DNA of 64,000 bases from Dichetophora obliterata. Taxonomy: Eukaryota; Arthropoda; Insecta; Diptera; Sciomyzidae. The translations under genes and the position numbers were made by a program. Shown here in pieces: positions 44,430 to 54,129 of the stretch (position 1 is its first letter; each line of letters begins with the position of its first letter). A model generated the notes under the pieces. The model saw nothing but the letters and a program-made list of their open reading frames with translations, was not told the origin of the DNA and did not search any database. Location: the NCBI GenBank assembly GCA_963920525.1, contig OY986436.1, forward strand, positions 83,568,339 through 83,632,338. The letters run 5' to 3'.

Positions 44430-46065
44430 AAAAAATGCGTAGTTGGACACGTGAGAGAAGCGAATCTTCTTCGCAGTTTCATAAGTTTGATAATTATTTT
44501 TATTATTTTATTAAAAAAATATTTTTAATTAAAACGGGTTATTTTTATTAAAAAAATTTTATGTTAATGAAATTATTGATTTTTTATATCTAAAATATCA
44601 AACGTATAATGTCATCGTTATTTCTTGCAAATATTACATCAATAGTTGTTCTAATCGTGTTGTGCAAATATTTGGATCGCTTATCATTCGCAAATTGTAT
44701 TTATCAAAACGGCATAGTTTAAGGCCTAGAATTTTTATGAAATTGCCATTATTTTTTAATATCTTAAAAATATAGTCGTTCTGACGTTATTTTCACTTCT
44801 ACAGCCGTTTAAGTAGGTGTCCAGCCACAGAGTTTCGTCTAAATTCATTCTTTTTATGCTCATTCATTCTTTCAAGGAAATTCTCGAAACTACTTTTTTC
44901 GGCATGGTGTTGTAAAAAAAACAAAAACTATTCAGCCGAATCATCTTAAATTTCAATATGCTATTCATAATATCAGTGGCTATCGCTGGAATAAGAATCA
45001 AAGTTTTATTTCAAAAACATCGTATATTTTACTCTTAATAACCGGGAAAACAAGTTGTTTTATGAACTTAATTTTCAAAAGCGCATCATTCTGCCAATTT
45101 TTGAAATTTTTATTTCTAGTGCCAGCCATAGCTACACTCATAGTGATTAATAATATTCTAGGTTTTTATTTTTCAGATAAATAGAAAAGTCAAAATCTAC
45201 AACACAGCCCACGCCCCTTTTCCTTGAGAGCATCTCTTTGAACGAGATCAACAATTTTTTAAATTAAAAAAATAATTTTTTTTATGATGAATGAGTTTTA
45301 CAATTAGGCAATTCACAGTTCGATATAATATTGCAATCTATTAATATTGTAATGTGGGTAAATTGATAACTATGAGCGCGACATTCTAGGACGTTGTAAT
45401 TTTTGGAGTTAATCAGTTGTTATCATGAAAGAAGGAAGAAGAAGGCAACAAGTTAGACGGTTGTTTTATTTTGGAACTAACAAAAATAAAGCTTGAACCT
45501 GAATATGAGTGAAAACGAGAAGTTATTATCCGGATTGTGTACTGCTTGCGCAATTATCAGTTTACACGCTGCAATAACATGCCTAAGGACATGCACAAAT
45601 TAATCAGTCCTGCGAAACTTATGTTTGCATTTAAAACAAAAACAAGAAATTAATCAGACTTGTAAGAAAACAAGAATTAAACTATCACGCATGAATCAGT
45701 CTGATTTACAATAAACTGTGAATTGGCTGAATATACCTTAAAAATTTAAATATTGTTGTTCAATATCTTAACTTTTTAAAAAAAATCCTAAAAATAACTT
45801 CAATTTTAGAGCGCTAGACCACCGGCTTTGCCTAAGGTGCCTATGAACATTCATGTCTGAATTCGCAATTAAAATCTACACCTAATACAATTGGCATCTT
45901 GTGATAATTTTTAACCCGTTCAATGGAACCTTGCTACTTTTGTTGTTTGGATATCTATGCACAATGCTTTTGATCGATTGTTGTGATCTGCTGAAAGATG
46001 TGTAATTTCACTCAAGTAAATCACAAAAGGAGGCGTAAGAAGCTTCGCTTCAAAAAAATCACCTT
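44430..46065 (-). mobile_element. Non-autonomous Helentron-like element (minus orientation)
   Basis: The reverse complement of its right side (about 45995-46060) reads GAAGCGAAGCTTCTTACGCC, then TTGTGATTTACTTGAGTGAA, matching the left end of the Helentron at 21749. The reverse complement of its left side (about 44433-44490) reads TATGAAACTGCGAAGAAG, TTCGCTTCTCTCACGTGTCC and AACTACGCAT, matching the Helentron right end at 24085-24130. GAAGC-GAA-GCTTC and GCGAA-GAAGA-TTCGC can form small terminal hairpins, as expected of rolling-circle elements. No coding capacity of its own was seen; a smaller element is nested inside. Confidence 0.6.
45307..45727 (+). mobile_element. PIF/Harbinger-like MITE (421 bp), nested
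   Basis: The tips are GGCAATTCACAGTT and the complement of GCCAATTCACAGTT. The flanks are TTA and TGA, close to a 3-bp duplication. Inside, a 32-codon frame from 45505 starts MSENEKLLSGLCTACAI. Such an N-terminus is plausible for a Harbinger transposase reduced by deletion, but this is a guess from resemblance. It interrupts the Helentron-like element and is therefore the younger of the two. Confidence 0.55.
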
Positions 46066-46375
46066 GGCAATGTAATACAAAAGCCCTCGAGCAAAGTCAA
46101 AAGTAATGTTGCAAAAAAATAAGGTAGCAGAAAAATTTGTTTCGACGGGAAGTTTTTAAAAATATATGAAGCTGGTGAGGTTAAAAATTCGTTCCACCCT
46201 AACCTTCAGCCTTTACTATTTATAGTACAAAGAAAAATATATATACCGAACTATCAGTTAAATTACGGATAAACGAATATCTTCTTTTAGATTTTCTTCT
46301 TTGAAAAAGTCACAAAATAGCAAAATCTAAGTTGTAAAAATTCAAATTTAGGTATGGAAAAATTATGAATAAACT
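46066..46375. other. AT-rich spacer
   Basis: Nothing recognised. Confidence 0.3.
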
Positions 46376-46379
46376 GCTT

Positions 46380-47212
46380 CAGTAGCTAATTAGTTTTATG
46401 ATCTATTAAATTATTAAATTATTTAAATTGCGAGCTTTACATCAAGTAAGTTTTTAGAAGGCAACAACAACAGCAACAACAACTCTGTATAGAGTCAAAC
46501 ACTTTGCTGATTAGACAGTCTGTTTCAGAAATCGCTACATTTTACTCTTCAGTAGTTTTTGAGTGATTAAGCTGTGATCAACTCACTGTTTAACTTTGTA
46601 TATGACTTCACAGACTTAGGAATTCATTCCTTTAAATTGTGTGGCTGCTAATCATATGATATTTTAAAGCAGCAGGCTATTTATAGATCACCGCCATCAA
46701 CTCAACCAAGGTTGCCATCTGTTCTAGTTGCTTCTTTATTTATTTCAATATACATTGGTATTCGATAGTTTGTCGAAATGCACTATACAAATGAAACGAG
46801 TTTTTTTTTTGCTTCTCCAGAAGCAAGTGTTCTAACTGAAAGGTGGCTTTTTTCACAACCAAATGTTCAATTACTCATGACTTTGACCGAAAATCGATCA
46901 ATTATTAGATAATCCAATTAATTTGACATTAATTAAACTTATTTGGCCGTGCTCCGCCATAGTTAGTTAATTAGTTTTATGATCTATCAAATTATTAAAT
47001 GAATAAAATTGCTAGCTTTAGATTAAGTAAGTTTTTAAGAAGGCAACAGCAGCAACAAAGTCGGTCAAAGTCATGTGTAATTGAACATTTGTTAGCAGCC
47101 GTACAATTCAAAAGAATGAATTCCTAAATCTGTGAAGTCATATACAAAGTTAAACAGTGAGTTGATCACAGCTTAATCACTTTAAGACTACTGAAGAGGA
47201 AAGAATAAGAAT
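46380..47212. repeat. Complex repeat: direct outer copies with inverted inner copies
   Basis: Block D (TTAGTTTTATGATCTATTAA through GTAAGTTTTTAGAAGGCAAC plus CAACAACAG) occurs at about 46388-46486 and again directly at about 46971-47060. Block I (TGATTAAGCTGTGATCAACT, CACTGTTTAACTTTGTATAT, GACTTCACAGA, GAATTCATTC) occurs at about 46541-46651 and inverted at 47089-47198. A third block (TTCAATTACTCATGACTTTG) at about 46866 is inverted at about 47064-47085. Two overlapping, oppositely placed copies of one unit, or an inversion after duplication, would explain it. Confidence 0.75.
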
Positions 47213-47276
47213 TCTTAAGAATTTAATTTAGAATTTAATTCTTATGGAACAAATCGACTGCAAAATTTTCAGTTTA

Positions 47277-47889
47277 TGCCCTGTTTAGGTAAAACGAAGC
47301 CTTCGTGACAAGCTTCGTTCGTTTTCCGACGTGATCGTCCCAAATTGGGTCTTTGTAATTTTTTCTTGCGTCGTCGTCCAATATTACGTTGCTTACGTTT
47401 TTGAAATACTCCAACGTCAGTACTTGTCAAAAACATTATTGCCAGATTGTAAAAGTTCAGCATTTAGCGTAAAACTGACAAAAATCTTGAAAATTGTATA
47501 CATATTACTAGCATTTCTTAATAGGTGGCAATACTTTTTGCATCAGCTGTTTTGGTTATTGAATTGTTGACTTCTGGTGAAACTATTTTTTAATTGATTG
47601 TGATAGCTTCTGTTCTTAAATAGATTAAGTGCACTTCCTTGAGGAGGACCGTAGACATTTACTTTAGCAGATGGCGTTCCATTTTTCATCTGCTTTTGCT
47701 CTACAATCTCCAAATCTGTTAGTAGTTACTTCCATTTTCAGAACGATAATAAGTTTGCTCTCGTCAAATTGTGACGTCTCGTTCGGGTTTCTGACATTCT
47801 TCATACATGGATCCAAAACAGCTGATTGCCGCCTGTTGGACGATGCGTTCGTGAAGTAGACGCATCGTTTGTTTTACCTAAACAGGGCA
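47277..47889. mobile_element. PIF/Harbinger-type element, 613 bp, TTA duplication
   Basis: Both tips read TGCCCTGTTTAGGTAAAAC (19 bp, perfect). TTA flanks both sides (47274-47276 and 47890-47892), the 3-bp duplication of PIF/Harbinger elements. Inside, a minus-strand frame (about 47463-47270) encodes a basic stretch RKQRNIGRRRKKKLQRP. A second segment around 47670-47860 is GC-richer than the surroundings. No recognisable transposase catalytic motif is present, so it is non-autonomous. Confidence 0.8.
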
Positions 47890-47984
47890 TTAATTAAGCT
47901 TATACCTAGCGCACTTTGCTTCACTCCAAGCTCATCCCATAAAAACGGTCGTAAACATAGTGTGACCACGCTTATTGTTAGTAC

Positions 47985-49270
47985 AGCAGCCGAAAGTAAC
48001 CATATGAACTGAATTACTAAATTTTAGCCTTATGCGACCAAAACTGTCTGAAATATAGAATTGTCATTAATTTGTGGGCGGAAAAAGGGGGCGTGGAAAT
48101 TCATTTTGAGTACAGTTGCCAACAGTCAATCTTAATTACCAAATTTAAGTCTAATCGACAAATCTAGACAACAAAAACCGTCTTAAATATATAATTTTTA
48201 AATATAGAATATAGTGGGCGTGAAAAGTAGGCTTGACAAATCTTACATAGCCCAGCACGATTCAGCTATAATCAAAAATGGTTTTGTACCATTATTGTCT
48301 AAATCGCTTCAGTGGTTTTCGATTGATTGCGGAACATCTGTACGTGTCACAAAAGCTTTTATATATGTAATAGTAGAGATGCACAACTCGATCGTTTCTG
48401 AAAAGTAGGCGAAGTTACAGTTTGGCCACGCCCTATTTTTGCTGAGTTACCGAGAGTAATATTACAAACAAAATTACAAAACTTTAGTCCAATACAGCAA
48501 AATTCGACTGAAATATAGCATTTTAATTGATTTGTGGGCGGTAATAATGAGTGTGGCAACTTTCTTTTTTTATTATTTGAGATATAAACGTTGATAACAG
48601 ATGTTGTAAATTTTGTGGCCGATGGTGTTACCGTTCCTGAGATCTTAACACTGCACAAATGATTTTGTGTGTAAATAAGGGGCGGTAAAAGTAGGCGTGG
48701 CAACATTTATGCATATAGTGACCACCACTTGGTCTCATTGCATATATACACCAAGTTACATTATAAAAACATGCACAACTCAAGAATTATAATGATTTCT
48801 GAAAATTGGGGGTAGTTATAGTTCGACCACTCCCATTTTTTGCTGAGTTGCCGAGAGTAACCATACAAACTAAGTAACAAAATTTTAGTCCAATTCGTCC
48901 ACCGAATTCGTCTGAAATATAGCGTTTTTATTTATTTGTGGGTGGTAATAGGGGGTGTGGCAATTTTTATGTATATATTATTTGAGATATGGGCCTTGGC
49001 AACAAATGTTGTAAATTTGATGTCCTTAGGTGTACCGTTCCTGAGATCTTAACGGACACTAACCCGCACGAACGATTTGTATGGGAGTATATGGCATAAT
49101 TTTTAAAACGCAACATCTCCGGAACCACTTTACCGATTTCGTGCAAACTTCATGTAAATCATCTACAAACCATACCTAACGTACCCTGAAATTTTGGTTT
49201 TAATCGGTCATCCCGTTTTTTAAGTTATTGGCGACATCAAATGTACACTTCTTTTTATATATAAGATTAT
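47985..49270 (+). repeat. ~390-bp-period repeat array ('GTGGGCGG ... GGCGTGGCAA')
   Basis: About three to four degenerate units, each with ACCATACAAACTAA.TACA-type, AATTTTAGTCCAAT, CTGAAATATAGCATTTT, TTTGTGGGCGG, GTGTGGCAA, ATAGTGACCACCACTTGG, ATGCACAACTC and GCCACGCCCATTTTTTGCTG-like blocks. Examples start near 48000, 48455 and 48850. It ends with ACGCAACATCTCCGGAACCA and a TATATATAAGAT tail. The same family appears once at 1040-1330 (minus) and once at 11830-12200 (plus). Confidence 0.8.
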
Positions 49271-50440
49271 CTAAAAGTTGTCCGATTTGAAATATTTTTA
49301 GCATGACGTTTAAGTGAAGTTAAATAAACTAAATTTACTCTTGAAAAACATAAATAAGCAATTTTATGCTACTCTAGTTTTATTGTCAATGAATCAAAAA
49401 TGGGAAAAACCATGTAGTATCATACGAGTTTTACGTTCAATTAAACACAACTTTTCCATTTATCAATAGATTTTCTTCAAAAATATCCTATTTTTTTTTG
49501 GAAAAGTACAAGCTTTTTGTAAAAAATATAAAAACTGACAAAATATATTGATATCTATAGGTACAATATTTGCAATGAGTTTTGTTTTTTCTGTAAATTT
49601 TTCTGAAAAACACGTAAAATCCTCAAAAATTTAAATTATTTGGTCGAAACTAACAGTTGAATCAAAAAATGATGTAGGCATTGTTTCATTAGCTATAATT
49701 TGATATGTTATTTGTTCGTTTGTTGTTGGTGGTTCTGGCGGTATACCAACCAACTTTCTTTTGTAAAAAAAACTACAGTGGGCAATATCTCGAAAACGGA
49801 GTGACAGAAAAAAAAAGAATGACATTTTCCGAAGCATCGACCCATTATATTAGAAATGGATAGTGGCATTTGACATCCTGGCTGTAAGCCAGTGTTAACA
49901 CAAACAGTTAAAAATGCCGTATCTACATCAACTTCCCGTTTTATGTAGTAAGAAGCTTTTTTGTTCTTATATTTGTGATATTCAAAGATATATTTTTTAA
50001 ACCATCTTATTGCACAAGGGTAATTAATAAAAAATCAATGCATATGTATGAAAAATCAATATTTAACAGATTTTTTTTGAGGCACAAAAATAAAAAAGTA
50101 AATACATTTCAAAAAGCATCTACTACAAATACAAAGGAAAAACACATATCTGCCTGTTTATACCGCTTTTTTATTTCTATTTTTGTAGATGCTGCATTTT
50201 TAGCTTAAATGATTGCTTTAATTAAGTTGATATGCCATTCAGGTTGAAAAATTAGTTAATTTATTTTATTTTATTGAAGATGGAAGAAAAATGATTAAGA
50301 AAAATCAATAAAACTAATTTTGATTGCCATGCTAGGCCTATTAGAGGACGAAACAAGGATTCTAGGAGTTCTTTCACTCCTTGAAAAATGTACCTTTGGA
50401 CTTTTTTAGTAATTTTCTAAAAATTTTGTACTGGATCGTT
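49271..50440. other. AT-rich spacer, nothing recognised
   Basis: Non-coding. A short GGGCAATATCTCGAAAACGG segment near 49780 looks like a repeat edge without a partner here. Confidence 0.3.
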
Positions 50441-50454
50441 TTTTTTTAGTTTGA

Positions 50455-50565
50455 AATCTGATACCATAAAAAATTACTCGGCCTGCAAGAACCCTACTTT
50501 GCAAAATTTTAACTAAATCGGTCGATCGAAAACGAAGTAACAGTACTGTGAATATTAACACAGTG
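50455..50565 (+). repeat. Second copy of the ~100-bp dispersed repeat (see 27500)
   Basis: It shares CCCTACTTTGCAAAATTTTA, GGTCGATCGAAAACGAAGTA and CTGTGAATATTA blocks with 27520-27600. It lies just left of the Tc1-type snapback. Confidence 0.55.
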
Positions 50566-50612
50566 AAGAAGTAAATGTATAAAGTCCAACTTTTTCGATA
50601 CATTTTATTTTA

Positions 50613-51052
50613 CAGTCATGTGAAAATAAATAGGGACACCTGTATTTTTATATTTAAATCTGCATGAATTTCATACAAGGTGCAACAGATATAGCATTAA
50701 TTCCCTCGGGTGGTGGTTCCTCCTGATAAGGCGAGTATAAAACTTTATGGAGTTTCCTCCCACATTGTAAAACTTTCAAGATACAGGGTGTTTACGGTTT
50801 TGGTACGTGTTTAGTATTATTGATCTAGAATCTAAACTACTCACTATAAAATAAAGAATAATATTTTATCAATAATACTAAACACGTACCAAAACCGTAA
50901 AACACCCTGTATCTTGAAAGTTTTACAATGTGGGAGGAAACTCCATAAACCACCACCCGAGGGAATTAATGCTATATCTGTTGCACCTTGTATGTTATTC
51001 ATGCAGCTTTATATATAAAAATACAGGTGTCCCTATTTATTTCACATGACTG
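50613..51052. mobile_element. Tc1/mariner snapback MITE, 440 bp, TA duplication
   Basis: The element begins CAGTCATGTGAAAATAAATA and ends with the complement of CAGTCATGTGAAATAAATAG, with TA on both sides (50611-50612 and 51053-51054). The two arms are almost the same for ~180-200 bp and meet around 50850. The left arm has ~28 extra bases (CTCCTGATAAGGCGAGTATA region near 50727-50754) that are absent from the right arm. High arm identity suggests recent mobility or gene conversion between the arms. It is non-coding. Confidence 0.9.
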
Positions 51053-51149
51053 TATGTGTATGTGCAAATATGTAGAAATATAGTTTTATCAAATCGACTC
51101 ACCCTAGTACACATATGTAATTTTAGCAAGCTATATATTTTATGCGAAT

Positions 51150-51660
51150 TTTAGAATTGCTCGGAGTGCAGCATACCAGTTCGTATTATCCTACATACAA
51201 AAACCTTGTTTTTCACTCTTTTCCAAATCATCTGACAACATTTTTTGACCGCTGGTCATAGAAGGAATATTGTCAACCATCGTGTTAGGCACTTGGCGTC
51301 CCAAAAATGCTCCTAAACCAGATCGATGTCCAAAATGTCATGTGACGTACTCATTTTGATTTCTACATGTGGCCGAACAAGTTGGCCAGCGCATGTAAAA
51401 AAGTCGACGGCTTCATTCATTCTTTTCGTCATGTAACATATATGCCGCTAGTCCTGCTATGTCAAAAATAATATTGAAAAACGCTAAGGGCTACCGATGA
51501 GTACGTCTTTCACAGGTATATGTGTCCAGCATTTAGTCCATAACATCTACTCCGCATTTGTTTTATTTTTGTAAAAGATGATAGCTACTGGTTCGTTTTC
51601 TTCTTCTATCATAATCTGTGTCATAATGCAGGCAAGAAAAATGTAAAAATTCCTTATTTT
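51150..51660 (-). pseudogene. piggyBac transposase C-terminal fragment
   Basis: The minus strand reads YKNKTNAE near 51560, then RFFNIIFDIAGLAAYMLHDEK (first residues near 51490), RRLFYMRW, and GAFLGRQ near 51300. These correspond to the YN.TKGGVD-x-D, FFN..DIAGLAAY and later blocks of piggyBac transposases. The third catalytic Asp block is damaged, several stops interrupt the frame, and the N-terminal two thirds are missing. No TTAA-flanked tips were found for it. Confidence 0.65.
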
Positions 51661-52240
51661 TTTTAGCACGTCAGAATCAAACTCACGTTATCACTAAATT
51701 CAAATCTTGTGGATTTGACTGGACGATTTTTATAAGTCAACATTTCGGTTAGAAATGTTGCCAAACAGAAACACACTTTGTCAACTACAATCGTGAAATT
51801 TAAATTGAAATTAATGAGACTTGCTTGGCTGCCTATACACATAGGTCTACTCTAACCTATGATTTGATCGAATGAGTGTAAATATTAAAATTGAAATAAC
51901 TAAAAAACAAAAAATGAAGAGAACTATTTTTAATTTCAAATACTTAAAGATTTAATTTAATCACCTAAGGCTATTATAAAGCGTCAATTCTAACTCAAAT
52001 TTTATATTGATAAGAATCTATTATACCTAGACAATAGGTCTGGCCAGACCTAATGCCGAAAATAAGTATAAGACAGTGTAAATTATTTTCACATTAACGT
52101 TTTTGGCATGATATGGGACGATATGTGAAATTTAATAAGAAACAATTCTTCTTTTGTTTTGTTTTGGAGCGGAACTACAAGAGAAGAACTGAATTCCCCT
52201 GAAAAGCCAATTAATGTGCTTAGTGGAAAATCCTAATTGC
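51661..52240. other. AT-rich spacer
   Basis: Possibly decayed piggyBac 5' sequence, but nothing is readable. Confidence 0.3.
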
Positions 52241-52245
52241 CAATA

Positions 52246-52320
52246 GGGGGTATGTTCGTACGTAGGGGGGGTATGTTCGTACGTAGGTGCATTATGTCTG
52301 CCCCGGCTGATGCGGGCAGA
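52246..52320. repeat. Two GGGGGTATGTTCGTACGTAG units and a GC hairpin
   Basis: The 20-bp unit occurs twice in tandem at about 52246-52286. At about 52297-52320, TCTGCCC and GGGCAGA form a 7-bp stem around a ~9-base loop. It is a GC-richer spot in AT-rich DNA, function unknown. Confidence 0.5.
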
Positions 52321-53035
52321 TTTTAGAATGTAAATCGTGCATGCGTATAGGACGGGTATACTTATCTTTGGAAGATTTCATACCTCCGGGCGAATCCAAA
52401 AAAAAAAAAAAAAAGAGTAGAGAGCAACATTGAGTTTACTGAAACTCTCGCAACAAAATCGCATGAAAAGAAAACGATTAAGAAATGGCGTGGCATCTGG
52501 GATGATTTCTAAAAAAAACTTAAAACTTCAATTTAATATACTTATTATTAAAATTTCGAAATTAAAATGCACCCATAAAGTGAAAGTAGGAAACTTAAAA
52601 GTCAATGATTTTTTTTAGAAATATGGATTTCCATTTATTAAATATAACATCGAATTACATTTAATTTAAACAAACAAAAAATGAACAAAACAACAAATTA
52701 ACCATCAAAAATATAAAAAAAAATTATTTGGTAGATGAAATGCTTTTAAAGTAAGTTTGTACAAAAAAAAAAAAACGAGAAAAAGACATAAATTTTATCT
52801 ATTGCTGCATAAAAGGGAATTCTACGTATACACTTACGAGATCTACATATGAAAATGTGTCCATTTATGATAAATTCTGTATTTAATAAGTAAAGTGTAA
52901 AGTTTAAGATTTTAAAATCTTGTGATTTCAACAAAATGTTCTACAATATCTCATAAAATGTCATGAGACATCCCTCAAAAGTTATACATCACTATCCAAC
53001 ACTATTCAGCATTCTTCAAAATTTTCATATTGACA
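52321..53035. other. AT-rich spacer, nothing recognised
   Basis: Long A runs, non-coding. Confidence 0.3.
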
Positions 53036-53039
53036 TTTC

Positions 53040-53250
53040 TGTGTCGATAAGCCATAACAGATTATGTCTGATTTCAAAGTTTCGAGAAATATTGCATCAA
53101 AGTATTCAATCGCCATATAAGTTATATGAAAGGGTCTTTTGTTTATGTGCCATAACTTTGGCTAGGGTCATACTAGTAGCTCTAAATTTTGTGTGTTTAT
53201 AAAGCTATATGCGTGGAAGACATCTTTATCAATAACTTCATTTTGTATTA
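53040..53250. mobile_element. MITE with TGTCGATAAGC tip (copy 2, degenerate right end)
   Basis: TGTCGATAAGCCATAACAGA at 53041, then TTTCAAAGTTTCGAGAAATA, AAGGGTCTTTTGTTTATGTG, CCATAACTTTGGC, GCTATATGCGTG and CAATAACTTC. This matches the reverse complement of 24762-25001 over most of its length. The right tip has decayed. Confidence 0.7.
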
Positions 53251-54121
53251 AGTCGACTTCAGCGAATATTTGTTATGAACACAGAATTGGAAATAACAAC
53301 TGAGTAATTATTTAAAAAAAAACAATAGCAATAACAATAATAATAATAATTAAAAAGACAAAACAAAGAATATATAAAAAACGAAAGGCTTGTAGCTTCA
53401 GTGAGGATCAATTCATTGCAGCAATTTGGGAGAAAAAAATTTAAGAGCTCTGGAAATGGCAAAAGAAATGCAACAACGTAATTGCTCCTTCACGATTTGC
53501 TCATTCTTAAATTTATCAAATGAAGCCATCATTGTCAAATGAAATCTAGTTGTCATGACATGCCATTTGGAAACACTTTAAAATCACGTTTTCAAAATCG
53601 CAAGATTTTGAGCAGATGGAAATTTAATATTAGACGGTTAAAATGAATTTTCGCCACTTCATATTTAAAGTGTGGACAAGTGACTTTCTGAAGAGTTTTT
53701 CAGTTCTTTAGCAAACGTCTGAAAAATTCAGTGAAGCAGTGAATTTTTAATATTTTAACAATAAAATAATTCAGTTATGTCTTGATATCTCTTAAAATTT
53801 TAGGAATCAAGAACATCCAAGCTTTAAGAGATGCAAAAAGTATCGATTTAGCAAATGTAGTCGATTTTTGATTTTAAATCAATTTAGACGCTGTTTTGCA
53901 AGCAATTTCTTTCCATTTTAAAAGAAAGTGCTCTCCGGTGCCATTTTGTTTACTTTTGATTTAAAAATTATAGTTATGAATAATGTTTAAAGTATAATAA
54001 CATCACAAAACTTTTCGCATGGATTTTCATTGATAAGTAAATAGGTTTCCCTTTTAATAGGTTTTAGGTGCGTTTTAAAGAAAGTAACAAGTATATGTAT
54101 TGAGCATATTACTTAACTTCA
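53251..54121. other. Spacer with short simple-sequence tract
   Basis: An (AAT/AAC)n-like tract lies near 53320-53350. The remainder shows no coding or repeat structure I can identify. Confidence 0.3.
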
Positions 54122-54129
54122 GTTTCTAG

